From JANXQG01 sp037147235 (lineage in GTDB: Bacteria; Planctomycetota; Planctomycetia; Pirellulales; Thermoguttaceae), in assembly GCA_037147235.1 (NCBI GenBank), contig JBAWVO010000289.1, positions 1 to 8,221 on the forward strand: a stretch of 8,221 bases of DNA. The letters run 5' to 3'. The translations under genes were made by a program, and so were the position numbers. The notes beneath the pieces were generated by a model. It searched no databases. It saw only the letters and a list, made by a program, of their open reading frames with translations, and was not told the DNA's origin. Of the stretch, positions 1 through 6,985 are shown piece by piece. Positions within the stretch are counted from its first letter, which is position 1. Each line of letters opens with the position of its first letter.

Positions 1-20
1 GCTAAAGCACGGGCCTAGTA

Positions 21-52
21 CCGCTTCGCGGAAAAGGGGCATAAATGCCCCT
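21..52. other. Two adjacent small hairpins upstream of hicB
   Basis: Two inverted repeats lie side by side: CCGC-TTC-GCGG at 21-31 and AGGGGCAT-AA-ATGCCCCT at 35-52 (8 bp arms, or a 7 bp stem with a TAAA loop). No U-tract follows on the plus strand, so a rho-independent terminator is not well supported. They could end transcription from a gene left of the window, act as an operator, or be a dispersed palindrome. The rest of 1-140 shows no gene. Confidence 0.45.
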
Positions 53-140
53 GAGCATCGGATCCACAGATCACTTGATTCGCTTGTCCTAATCAGGCTG
101 CAAACGGAACCTGAGCAAACCGGATACCCCTTGTTTTCTA

Positions 141-170
141 TTGCGAATTGTACTACTCCATGGATAAAAT
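141..170 (+). promoter_or_regulatory. Possible sigma70-type promoter for hicBA
   Basis: TTGCGA at 141-146 (4 of 6 matches to the -35 consensus) is followed after 18 bp by TAAAAT at 165-170 (5 of 6 matches to the -10 consensus). This predicts a transcript start near 177, just ahead of a GGGAG ribosome site at 189-193 and the ATG at 205. Such a start would exclude the in-frame start codons at 148, 160 and 169. The assignment rests on motif matching only. Confidence 0.35.
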
Positions 171-204
171 GGAGCAGACAACACTTTTGGGAGCAAGTAT
201 CACG

Positions 205-435
205 ATGAAACACGATTATCACGTCGTCTACACGCCGATCGAGGATGATTGGATCATGGCCACGGTGCCCGAATTGCCAGGTGCCGTGACTCAGGGCCGC
301 GACATGAATGAGGCCCGCGCTAATATCCGCGATGCCGTGGAATTGCTTCTCCAGTCGTATCGCGAAAACGCAGCCAAAGACTCGCCCGGAAATGCAATGT
401 GGGAAACACTTTCTGTTGAAGTTCCTGCGTCATGA
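205..435 (+). CDS. hicB: HicB-family antitoxin
   Basis: This 76-residue protein has the HicB (UPF0150) fold signature: a short beta-rich N-terminus, the VPELPG motif at residues 21-26, then TQGRDMNEARANIRDAVEL, which matches the family's loop-plus-helix pattern. HicB antitoxins bind and neutralise the mRNA-cleaving toxin HicA and often repress their own operon. This copy ends soon after the core domain with no visible helix-turn-helix or ribbon-helix-helix, so autoregulation may be weak or need the toxin complex. The start at 205 is preferred because homology begins there and GGGAG lies 11 nt upstream. An in-frame TTG at 148 and ATGs at 160 and 169 would add a tail unrelated to the family and may precede the transcript start. 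Its stop overlaps the hicA start as ATGA, which implies translational coupling with the antitoxin made first. Confidence 0.85.
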   Translation: MKHDYHVVYTPIEDDWIMATVPELPGAVTQGRDMNEARANIRDAVELLLQSYRENAAKDSPGNAMWETLSVEVPAS

Positions 436-617
436 AACGCCACGATCTGATCAGGCACATGGAACTCCACGACTGTTATCTGGAGCGTGAAGGTGCAAAT
501 CACTCGATATACCGTAATCCTGCCAATGGCATGTGTACGGCAGTACCTCGCCATCGCGAAATCAAAGAGACTACGGCTCGCGTGATCTGTGATCAACTTG
601 GGATTCTGCGCCCCTGA
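432..617 (+). CDS. hicA: HicA-family toxin (mRNA interferase)
   Basis: This 61-residue protein has the normal HicA length and the compact double-stranded-RNA-binding-like fold pattern. Family HicA toxins cut mRNA independently of the ribosome and stop growth when HicB is lost. The usual G-S-H-x-x-Y/F motif appears as GANHSIY, with the presumed catalytic histidine at residue 24 retained and the preceding serine replaced by asparagine. The second conserved motif, VPRH, is at residues 38-41. The C-terminal helix (TTARVICDQLGI) corresponds to the family's last helix. The gene overlaps hicB by 4 bp and ends only 13 bp from the convergent stop of mvhA, with no terminator visible between them. Two extra cysteines (15 and 35) are not family-defining. 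The retained histidine argues that the toxin is active. Confidence 0.85.
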   Translation: MKRHDLIRHMELHDCYLEREGANHSIYRNPANGMCTAVPRHREIKETTARVICDQLGILRP

Positions 618-630
618 TCCTCCCCTCCTC

Positions 631-2094
631 CTACATATACTGTGACAACTTCTCGATCACTGCCCCATCCGGCCCGCGGAGCGTCACTTCCAGCGGCATT
701 TGGCCGGGCAGGTTATGCGTGGCGCAGCCGAAGCATGGGTCGTAGGCGCGGAAGGCCATCTCGACCATGTTGAGCAGGCCCTGATTCACATTGCCCTTGC
801 AAATCAGCTTCTGGGCGGCCTTCTTTACCGACATGCAAATCGGGGCGTTGTTGTTCGTCGTGCCGACGATCAGGTTCACCCTGGTAAGGATGCCGCGCTC
901 GTCGGCGGCATAGTGATGCGTAAGCGTGCCTCGCGGGGCCTCGACGCAACCGACGCCTTCGGTCGGCGTGGCGGTGGGCAGCGTGCGATATTCCTTGCCG
1001 GTGATCTCTGGATCCCGTGCCAACTCGACCCATCGCTCGGCCGCGTAGAGCAGTTCAACCAACCTAGCCCAGTGCGTAGCCAACGTATGATGGATTGGCT
1101 TGCCGCCCAAGGTTGCGTACATCCGCTTGTATTCGGCGTTGGCCAGCGGCGTGGCCATGCCTTCGGCCACATTGCAACGCGAAAGCGGCGTCGCTTTGTA
1201 AACGCCCGAGTCTTCGCCGTCGACAAGACCCTTCCAGCCGATCTTCTTCAGATAGGGGAACTTCAGGTACGTCCATGGCTCAACCCGCTCGGCGATGTGA
1301 TCGCGGTACTCGGCGCAGTCGTACTTGGCAACTTCCTTGCCGCTGGGGCTAGTGATGCGGACCTTGCCGTCGTAAAAGTTCGTGCAATTGTTGGCATCGA
1401 CCATGCCCATGTTGTAGGTCTTGTGCAGATAGACGTCGCCGGTAATCAGCGCGACGTAGGTCTTATTGGCCAGCACGATGTCGTCGAGGATCTTGAGCGA
1501 GAACTTGGCGAACTCGACAGCCTCCAATCCGCGGGCTTCGATCTCTTGACGTTGCGACTCATCGATGCCGCGGCTTACCCCGCCGGGCAGGCCCCAGTTG
1601 GGATGGACGGCCCGGCCGCCGATCATTTTGATGAGCGAGTGGCCGTCGTGCCGCATTTTGAGCACTTTGCCGGCAACGTCCATGCCGACCTTCTTCACCA
1701 CGCCGAGGATGTTCCGTTCGGCGGCCGGTGCGTCGGGACCAAGGACGAAGTCAGGCCCGCTCAAGGCGTAGAAATGCGTCGTGTGGTCGGTGGCGTAGAA
1801 GATGCTGTAGAACAGTTCCCGCAGCTTTTTGGCCGTGGGCGGCGGATCGACGTGGAACATGCGGTCCAATGCCTTCGTGGCCGCCATGTGGTGGGCCTCG
1901 GGGCAGACGCCGCAGATGCGAGCCGTGAGGTTTGGCATATCTTCCGCCTGGCGGCCGACGCAGAACTTCTCAAAGCCACGAAGCTCCGGGATCTGTACGT
2001 AAGCGTTAGCCACGTCGCCCTGCTCGTCGAGGAAAATGTCGATTTTTCCGTGGCCTTCCAGCCGCGTGATGGGGTCGATGCTTATGCGTTTCAT
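631..2094 (-). CDS. mvhA: [NiFe] hydrogenase large subunit, MvhA type (group 3c)
   Basis: This 487-residue protein carries the Ni-Fe active site that splits H2. The N-terminal motif RICGVCPEAHH supplies Cys61 and Cys64. The C-terminal motif DPCFGCATH supplies Cys454 and Cys457. Together these are the four cysteines that bind the Ni-Fe(CN)2CO centre. The RLEGHGKI stretch near residue 11 is also typical of large subunits. After His460 there are 27 further residues beginning NLPGQMPL, the type of tail that a maturation endopeptidase normally removes; no protease or hyp gene lies in this window. It is the last gene of the operon, 165 bp after mvhG, with an AAATTGA heptamer array between. No purine-rich ribosome site is visible before the ATG; the leader reads CAACTATCCCC. 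The similarity to HoxH/FrhA relatives is general, but the neighbouring mvhG, mvhD and hdrABC fix the Mvh assignment. Confidence 0.95.
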   Translation of the reverse strand: MKRISIDPITRLEGHGKIDIFLDEQGDVANAYVQIPELRGFEKFCVGRQAEDMPNLTARICGVCPEAHHMAATKALDRMFHVDPPPTAKKLRELFYSIFYATDHTTHFYALSGPDFVLGPDAPAAERNILGVVKKVGMDVAGKVLKMRHDGHSLIKMIGGRAVHPNWGLPGGVSRGIDESQRQEIEARGLEAVEFAKFSLKILDDIVLANKTYVALITGDVYLHKTYNMGMVDANNCTNFYDGKVRITSPSGKEVAKYDCAEYRDHIAERVEPWTYLKFPYLKKIGWKGLVDGEDSGVYKATPLSRCNVAEGMATPLANAEYKRMYATLGGKPIHHTLATHWARLVELLYAAERWVELARDPEITGKEYRTLPTATPTEGVGCVEAPRGTLTHHYAADERGILTRVNLIVGTTNNNAPICMSVKKAAQKLICKGNVNQGLLNMVEMAFRAYDPCFGCATHNLPGQMPLEVTLRGPDGAVIEKLSQYM

Positions 2095-2259
2095 GGGGAT
2101 AGTTGGCTGTTAGGAGGCGAAATTGAAAATTGCAAATTGAAAATTGAAAATTGAAAATTGAAAATTGCAAATTGAAAATTGCAAATTGCAAATTTCAGAT
2201 ACGTGATTTGGATCCCTGCTTCCAATTTTCAATTCGCAATTTTCAATTTTCAATTTTTT
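2095..2259. repeat. Heptamer array with inverted arm, mvhG-mvhA spacer
   Basis: Ten consecutive 7-bp units AAATTG(A/C) run from 2120 to 2189. After a 27-30 bp unique stretch (about 2196-2222), five inverted units CAATTTT/CAATTCG run from 2223 to 2257. The arms can pair over roughly 35 bp, giving an AT-rich hairpin in the mRNA between mvhG and mvhA. Closest to the mvhA start, 2095-2119 contains GTTGGCT-GTTAGGA, which also fits a 7-bp phase. The array abuts the mvhG stop codon at 2260. No gene is present. Confidence 0.9.
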
Positions 2260-3273
2260 CTATTTCTTTCCGTTTCCCGCCGTTGCCTTGTTACTGCGTC
2301 GCAGCAGGCTGCCGGCGAGGCTGAATCGATAGAATGTGCCGACGGGATCGGGGATGCCTTCGGCGATGATGCGGTCGATTTCCTCTTCGTTATTTGAATC
2401 AATGACCGAGGCCACGGCGCTCATCAACCGCGCACCGTAATCATCCACGCCCTCGTTCGGACCGTGGCAGCCGATGCAAGGTGAGTTTACCGCAGGACAC
2501 AAGGCCCCGCAACCGGCCCGGGTGGCGATGCCGCAGCACATCAGACCTTGTTCCAGTAGGCAGGTCTCTTCGTCGGGAATGATCTCCCAGGTGCGGTAGA
2601 ACTTTTTGATCTTCTTTTCGTTCCGCTTCCGCTTGCACTCTTCGCAAACGGTCGTATTGACGCCGAGGGTTGATCCTTTCCGCGGCAGCTTGCCTTCCAC
2701 AATGGCCGTGATCGCCTTCCAGATATTATCAGCCTCCGGCGGGCAGCCGGGCAGGAAATAATCGACATCGACCGTCTGGGCTAGCGTCATCAGTGTGTCG
2801 TAGAACACCGGTAGATAGAGCGTGCCTTCCGGCACTTTCGTTTCGTGCTGCGGATAAATGTTTTGCGGATTTTCCGGCGCGGTGGCCGAACCCTGATGAT
2901 AAACCGTCTCAAAGATCGACTTGCGGTCGTTGAGGTTACCCAGCCCGGGAATGCAGCCTTCCGAGGCGCACGAGCCGAAGGCCACCAGCACCTTGGACTT
3001 TTGGCGGAGCAGACGAGCCATGTATTCCTGCTCGCTGTTGCGGATACCGCCGTTGAAAAGGCAGACGTCGATCTCGCCGTCGGCCATCTTCTCGATGTCG
3101 CGGACCTTGCCGTCGGCGATACAGGGGCAAAAGACCAAGTCGAAGGCGGCGTCGACGTCGAGAATTTTGGCGTCGATCTGCAAAATGGAAATCTCGCAAC
3201 CGCCGCACGACGCAGCCCAGTAGATGGCCAGCTTGCCCTTGGCAGCTTTCTTTTCAACAGTGACTTGACTCAT
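2260..3273 (-). CDS. mvhG: [NiFe] hydrogenase small subunit, MvhG type
   Basis: This 337-residue protein is the electron-transfer partner of MvhA and carries iron-sulfur clusters between the Ni-Fe site and MvhD. The proximal cluster ligands are visible as SCGGC (Cys23, Cys26), GSCAS (Cys102) and PGCPP (Cys177). A second set of cysteines in the C-terminal half (210, 213, 238, 246/247, 255, 259, 266, 269) has the CxxC, CGxLCP and PCIGCHGP patterns expected for the medial and distal clusters. There is no twin-arginine signal peptide, so the enzyme is cytoplasmic, consistent with group 3 hydrogenases. The ATG at 3273 has GGAG 8 nt upstream. It sits between mvhD (77 bp upstream in the operon) and mvhA. 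The C-terminal end is basic and glycine-rich with no known role. Confidence 0.93.
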   Translation of the reverse strand: MSQVTVEKKAAKGKLAIYWAASCGGCEISILQIDAKILDVDAAFDLVFCPCIADGKVRDIEKMADGEIDVCLFNGGIRNSEQEYMARLLRQKSKVLVAFGSCASEGCIPGLGNLNDRKSIFETVYHQGSATAPENPQNIYPQHETKVPEGTLYLPVFYDTLMTLAQTVDVDYFLPGCPPEADNIWKAITAIVEGKLPRKGSTLGVNTTVCEECKRKRNEKKIKKFYRTWEIIPDEETCLLEQGLMCCGIATRAGCGALCPAVNSPCIGCHGPNEGVDDYGARLMSAVASVIDSNNEEEIDRIIAEGIPDPVGTFYRFSLAGSLLRRSNKATAGNGKK

Positions 3274-3350
3274 GATAACATCTCCAAGGGAAATCCCGGA
3301 TATTAGATCTTAGTGCTTAGGTCTTAGGTCTTAGTTCTTAGACCTAAGTT
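3274..3350. repeat. TTAGGTC heptamer array, mvhD-mvhG spacer
   Basis: Six 7-bp units based on TTAGGTC run from 3303 to 3344 (TTAGATC, TTAGTGC, TTAGGTC twice, TTAGTTC, TTAGACC), and the phase continues with TAAGTTC up to 3351. CTTAGGTC near 3316-3323 and GACCTAAG at 3341-3348 are inverted copies that could form an 8-bp stem. On the minus strand the array begins at the mvhD stop codon, and its last unit provides part of that TAG. The mvhG-proximal 3274-3300 is not repetitive and keeps the mvhG ribosome site. Confidence 0.85.
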
Positions 3351-3845
3351 CTAAACCACTTCCAACGCCTCTTCGTGTTCTTTGAGGAGCGTTTCCAGGG
3401 CCTCTTCGCGCTGGCCGTTTTCGGTCCAATTGCCAGGCCATTTCAGCGGACCGAGCTTGCGAACATCGGCCACCAATAGATCGATGGCTTCCGCCAGTTG
3501 CTGCCCTTCGGCCGCGGAGGCCCAGACCAGCCGGACGCGATCAGGCTCGACGCCCATGGCCCGCAGCGTGTGCTTGAGGATCGAGTAGCGCCGCATGGCC
3601 TTATAGTTCTGTTCGATGTAATGACATTCCCCCGGATGACAGCCGGCGATGAGCACGCCATCGGCCCCGGAGGCCAGGGCTTTCATCACAAAGCTGGGAT
3701 CCACCCGGCCGCTGCACATCACGCGGAGGACGCGGACGTTCGGCGAGTACTTAATGCGGGCCGTGCCGGCTAGGTCCGCCGCGCGGTACGAGCACCAGTT
3801 GCAGCAGAAGCCGACGATTTTGGGTTCAAAGTTTTCGTTGACCAT
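3351..3845 (-). CDS. mvhD: MvhD-type 2Fe-2S electron-transfer subunit
   Basis: This 164-residue protein is the bridge that carries electrons from the hydrogenase pair MvhAG to HdrA in the bifurcating complex. Five to six conserved cysteines are present: FCCNWCSYRAADLAG (Cys14, Cys15, Cys18), VMCSGRVD (Cys44) and GCHPGEC (Cys69, Cys74), the characteristic 2Fe-2S binding set of the MvhD/VhuD family. The length is slightly above the family's usual ~140 residues because of a charged C-terminal tail (EEALETLLKEHEEALE), which is probably helical. The start at 3845 fits the family N-terminus (KIVGFCCNWC). No Shine-Dalgarno sequence is visible; the leader reads CAACTATTCCC, almost the same as before mvhA. 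The gene is standalone and not fused to HdrA, unlike in some bacteria and archaea. Confidence 0.95.
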   Translation of the reverse strand: MVNENFEPKIVGFCCNWCSYRAADLAGTARIKYSPNVRVLRVMCSGRVDPSFVMKALASGADGVLIAGCHPGECHYIEQNYKAMRRYSILKHTLRAMGVEPDRVRLVWASAAEGQQLAEAIDLLVADVRKLGPLKWPGNWTENGQREEALETLLKEHEEALEVV

Positions 3846-3960
3846 GGGAATAGTTGTCGGTTGTCGGTTGTCAGTTGTCAGTACTCAGTACTGAGTACTC
3901 AGTAGATTAGTCCGTTGTATTACCTACCGTGTACTGGGCACTCTGTACTGGGTACTTCAT
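3846..3960. repeat. GTTGTCR / GTACTCA / GTACTGG heptamer arrays, hdrA-mvhD spacer
   Basis: Three 7-bp unit families follow in phase: GTTGTCG/GTTGTCA four times at 3853-3880, then GTACTCA-GTACTGA-GTACTCA at 3881-3901. After an interruption there is a second run, GTACTGG-GCACTCT-GTACTGG-GTACTTC, at 3931-3958. Positions 3880-3899 are a perfect 20-bp palindrome (AGTACTCAGT and its complement). The arrays fill nearly the whole spacer from the hdrA stop to the mvhD start. No gene is present. Confidence 0.9.
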
Positions 3961-5985
3961 TCATCCGGCTGCGACGGTTACAAGTTCCTTCTCCGTTGCG
4001 GCCCCGTTTCCATGGGCGTCCCAGAGGACGCCTTCAATCTCGGCAAAAATCTGTTCGTTGTTGTAGTGTGCTCCGGAAATCACGCCGGCAGGACAAGCCG
4101 CCACGCACGTGCCACAGCCCTTGCACAGGGCGGTAATCACATGGCTCACGTTCTTCTCCTCATCATAATCGATGGCATTGTACGGACACATCGTATTGCA
4201 TATCCGACAGCCGGAGCACTCTTCTTCGTTGATTGAAGCGACGATCGGCTCGATCATCACCTGCCCCTTGGTGATCATGCCGGCCACGCGAGCGGCAGCC
4301 GCGGCACCCTGGGCCACCGAGGCGGGAATGTCCTTCGGCCCCTGGCAGACGCCGGCAACGAATATGCCGTCGGTCATTGTGGCCACCGGGTCGAGCTTGG
4401 GGTGCCGCTCCGTATACCAGCCGGCCATGCTGCACGAAATACCGCACTTCAGGCCGATTTCCTTGGCGTCGGCCTGCGGTTCCAAACCGCCCATCAGGAT
4501 CACCATATCCACCGGAATCCGCCGCTGCCGACCCATCAGCGTGTCTTCCACCTGTACGATCAGCCGGCCGGCCTCGTCGGGCAGGCGGGCCGCGTCGGTC
4601 ACTTCGGCCACCTTGCCGCGGACAAAGTGCATCCCTTCTTCCAGCAACCGCTGATAGAACTCTTCGTAATCCTTCTGCGGCGCACGCACGTCAATGTAGA
4701 ACGAGTAGACCTCGGCCTGCGTCTTCTCGAGCACGAGGTGGCCAAACTTCATGGCCGCCATGCAGCAGACGTTCGAGCAGTAGGTGTTCGTTGTTGTGTC
4801 GCGGCTGCCGACGCAGTGGATAATGGCCACGCTCTTCGGCTCGGTCTTGCCGTCGCGGAGCACGATTTTGCCGTTCGTTGGTCCCGACGCATTGCAGAGC
4901 CGCTCGAATTCCATGTTCGTATAGACGTTGGCCAGTCGTCCGAAACCGTACTGCGGGATTCGTTTGCAATCGAAAGGCTTCCAGCCCGTGGCCATGATGA
5001 TGTTGCCGACCTCGACCTCAATGATCTCGTCCTTTTGGGTGTAGTCGATGGCGTTGGTGGGGCATACCTTGGAGCAGACCTGGCACTTGCCGCGAGTGAA
5101 GTAGGTGCAGTTGGCCGTATCGAGCACGGGAATCCTCGGTACTGCCTGCGGAAACGGCATGTAGATTGCCTTCCGCGTGGCCATGCCCACCTCGAAGACG
5201 TCATCGACCACTTTCCGCGGGCACTTTTCCACGCAGACGCCGCAGCCCGTGCAGTCGGCGGCGGTGACCATGCGAGCCTTCTGGCGGATCTTGACCTTGA
5301 AGTTGCCCACCGACCCGCTCACCTCTTCGAGTTCGGAGTAGGTGTACATCGTGACCTTGTCGTGCTGGCCGACTTCGGACATTTTGGGAGTGAGGATGCA
5401 GGCCGAGCAGTCGAGTGTGGGGAAGGTCTTGTCGAACTGAGCCATGTGCCCACCGATCGAAGGCTCGCGCTCAACTAGATAGACTGGGTAGCCGGCGTCG
5501 GCCAGTTCCAGCGTGGCTTGCAGGCCGGCGATGCCGCCGCCAATCACGAGCGTGGCCGGGTTGACTTTCACATACATCCGTTCCAACGGCCGCTGGTGCC
5601 GCACGCGCCCTGCCGCCGCGGCCACGAGGGCCTTGGCCTTCTCCGTGGCTGCAACCTTATCGACATGCACCCAGGAGCAGTGCTCGCGGATGTTGGTCAT
5701 CTGGAGCAAGTAGGGATTGAGACCGGCGTTCTCGCAGGCCCGGCGGAAGGTCTTCTCGTGCAGGTGTGGCGAGCAGGCGGCCACGACGATGCGCGTCAGC
5801 CCTTCCTTCTTGATGTCCTCTTCGATCAGGCTTTGGCCGAGCGAAGAGCACATGAACTTGTAGTCGCGGGAGATGGCCACGTCTTGGACGTTCTTGCCCG
5901 CCCAGCGAGCGACCTCTTCCACGTCAACCGTGCCAGCGATGTTGCTGCCGCAATGACAGACGTAAATACCGATTTTTTCAGACAT
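3961..5985 (-). CDS. hdrA: Heterodisulfide reductase subunit A (FAD, bifurcating)
   Basis: This 674-residue protein is the flavin subunit where electrons from hydrogen are split between ferredoxin and the HdrCB branch. The domain order is that of full-length HdrA. An N-terminal domain (1-140) begins with IYVCHCG. A thioredoxin-reductase-like FAD domain has VIGGGIAGL at 147-155 and the HdrA signature TLDCSACILTPKM (Cys193, Cys196). An inserted ferredoxin domain uses Cys245/248/251/255 and Cys293/301/304/308. A CVGSRD...CSNVCC segment contributes Cys391, 403, 407 and 408. A C-terminal ferredoxin domain uses Cys590/593/596/600 and 621/624/627/631. The ATG at 5985 is chosen because AGGAA lies 7 nt upstream and the family starts with this sequence; an in-frame GTG at 6036 would only translate an intergenic inverted repeat. 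No MvhD or NADH-dehydrogenase fusion is present. Confidence 0.96.
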   Translation of the reverse strand: MSEKIGIYVCHCGSNIAGTVDVEEVARWAGKNVQDVAISRDYKFMCSSLGQSLIEEDIKKEGLTRIVVAACSPHLHEKTFRRACENAGLNPYLLQMTNIREHCSWVHVDKVAATEKAKALVAAAAGRVRHQRPLERMYVKVNPATLVIGGGIAGLQATLELADAGYPVYLVEREPSIGGHMAQFDKTFPTLDCSACILTPKMSEVGQHDKVTMYTYSELEEVSGSVGNFKVKIRQKARMVTAADCTGCGVCVEKCPRKVVDDVFEVGMATRKAIYMPFPQAVPRIPVLDTANCTYFTRGKCQVCSKVCPTNAIDYTQKDEIIEVEVGNIIMATGWKPFDCKRIPQYGFGRLANVYTNMEFERLCNASGPTNGKIVLRDGKTEPKSVAIIHCVGSRDTTTNTYCSNVCCMAAMKFGHLVLEKTQAEVYSFYIDVRAPQKDYEEFYQRLLEEGMHFVRGKVAEVTDAARLPDEAGRLIVQVEDTLMGRQRRIPVDMVILMGGLEPQADAKEIGLKCGISCSMAGWYTERHPKLDPVATMTDGIFVAGVCQGPKDIPASVAQGAAAAARVAGMITKGQVMIEPIVASINEEECSGCRICNTMCPYNAIDYDEEKNVSHVITALCKGCGTCVAACPAGVISGAHYNNEQIFAEIEGVLWDAHGNGAATEKELVTVAAG

Positions 5986-6088
5986 CGTTGTGTTCCTGTA
6001 CGCACCTGTAGGGTGGGACCAGCTTGCGAGTCCCACCTATGTCGCTCCCAATGAGTTCGCCTGTACTCAGTACTCTGTATTTATTTTC
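5986..6088. repeat. hdrB-hdrA spacer: GTAGGGTGGG inverted repeat and short GTACTCA array
   Basis: Two elements share this spacer. At 6008-6039 a GTAGGGTGGGAC arm and a GTCCCACCTA arm flank a 10-nt loop, forming a strong hairpin of the same family as the larger element at 7973-8057. At 6063-6083 the units GTACTCA, GTACTCT and GTATTTA repeat with a 7-bp step and match the unit in the hdrA-mvhD spacer. The hdrA-proximal bases 5986-6005 are unique and hold its AGGAA ribosome site. Confidence 0.8.
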
Positions 6089-6985
6089 TCACACCGCTGC
6101 TGCCGCCAGCTTTCCATTCAATTTTGCCGTCAACACGGGCATGGCGGCGACCAACTCTTTGCCAAAACCAAGCTTTTTCGGGTCCAGACCGAAAGCAATG
6201 CCGAGGATCTGCGTGAAGTAGAGGATCGGCAGGTTGAATTGCGTGTTAAAGTGGCCGTTCACTCGGGCTTGGTAGCCGTCCATGTTCAACTGGCACATGG
6301 GGCACATGCAGAGGATCATGTCGGCATGGTAATCCTGGGCACTTTGCAGCAACCGGCGGATAAGCTCGAATGCCTGCGGTTCGCTGATCTGCGTCATGTG
6401 CCCGCCGCAGCAGTGGGCCTTGACCGGGTAATCGACCACTTCAGCCCCCAGCCACTTCAGGAGGTTGTCCATCATCATTGGATATTCAGTGCTATCGCAA
6501 CCCTTGATCGGGCGGACGACCTGGCAACCGTAATACGGGGCAACTCGCAGCCCGGTCAGCGGTCGCACGACCTTATCTCGCACGGCCCGCTCGCCGATGT
6601 CGTCATGGATCACGTCGAGCATGTGGCGGACAACAACTCGGCCGGGATCATAGTGCAAACCGCCGGCGGCCAGACATTGGTTGATCTTCGCGCCCATTTC
6701 CGGAAAATCGGACATTAGCCGGTCGGTCTTCTTCAGGTTCAAGTAACAGGCCGCACAAGGGGCGACAAGCTGCTTGATCTGCGGATCGACCAAGGCCAAA
6801 TTCCGGGCGATAACGGCACAGGCCGTCAACTCGTCCTGGCTGAAGTATTCCGTCGCACCACAGCAGTTCCAATCGTCGATCTCCTGGAGCTTAATATCCA
6901 GCAGGTCGGCCACTTCTCGGACCGAATGGTCGTAAGCGGCCGCGTTGATTTCCAACGAACATCCGGGGTAGTAGGCGTATCGCAT
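6089..6985 (-). CDS. hdrB: Heterodisulfide reductase subunit B (disulfide-reducing)
   Basis: This 298-residue protein holds the catalytic site that reduces a disulfide using two non-cubane iron-sulfur clusters. Both CCG motifs (CX31-38 CC X33-34 CxxC) are complete: Cys9, Cys41-Cys42, Cys77 and Cys80 in the first, and Cys154, Cys192-Cys193, Cys228 and Cys231 in the second. The spacings (31/34 and 37/34 residues) fall in the family range, which supports a true HdrB and not a degenerate CCG-domain protein. The ATG at 6985 starts directly at the family N-terminus (MRYAYYPGCS). No ribosome site is visible: the bases before the start are CTCCTTCCACC, the end of the GGAGTTA heptamer array read on the other strand. 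HdrB lies between hdrC and hdrA, with a spacer of about 100-140 bp on each side. In methanogens the substrate is CoM-S-S-CoB; in this probable bacterium the substrate cannot be read from sequence. Confidence 0.96.
   Translation of the reverse strand: MRYAYYPGCSLEINAAAYDHSVREVADLLDIKLQEIDDWNCCGATEYFSQDELTACAVIARNLALVDPQIKQLVAPCAACYLNLKKTDRLMSDFPEMGAKINQCLAAGGLHYDPGRVVVRHMLDVIHDDIGERAVRDKVVRPLTGLRVAPYYGCQVVRPIKGCDSTEYPMMMDNLLKWLGAEVVDYPVKAHCCGGHMTQISEPQAFELIRRLLQSAQDYHADMILCMCPMCQLNMDGYQARVNGHFNTQFNLPILYFTQILGIAFGLDPKKLGFGKELVAAMPVLTAKLNGKLAAAAV

Noticed and set aside
618..630. Shared bidirectional terminator between hicA and mvhA
   Set aside because: The 13-bp gap is pyrimidine-rich with no inverted repeat or U-tract, so no terminator can be supported.
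700..2154. A 484-codon open frame on the plus strand across mvhA
   Set aside because: It is the antisense of a clear hydrogenase large subunit with all active-site cysteines, shows no recognisable domain, and its end runs into the AAATTG array. Long antisense frames are common opposite GC-rich genes.
3303..3958. Heptamer arrays as a CRISPR array
   Set aside because: The repeats are 7 bp, contiguous, have no spacers of uniform length, and no cas genes are nearby.
4402..5478. A 358-codon open frame on the plus strand inside hdrA
   Set aside because: It is antisense to the well-supported HdrA FAD and ferredoxin domains and its residue composition (Asp/His/Val/Leu-rich) is typical of a shadow frame.
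5986..6036. N-terminal extension of hdrA to a GTG at 6036
   Set aside because: The extra residues translate one arm of the GTAGGGTGGG repeat; ATG 5985 has AGGAA 7 nt upstream and matches the family start.
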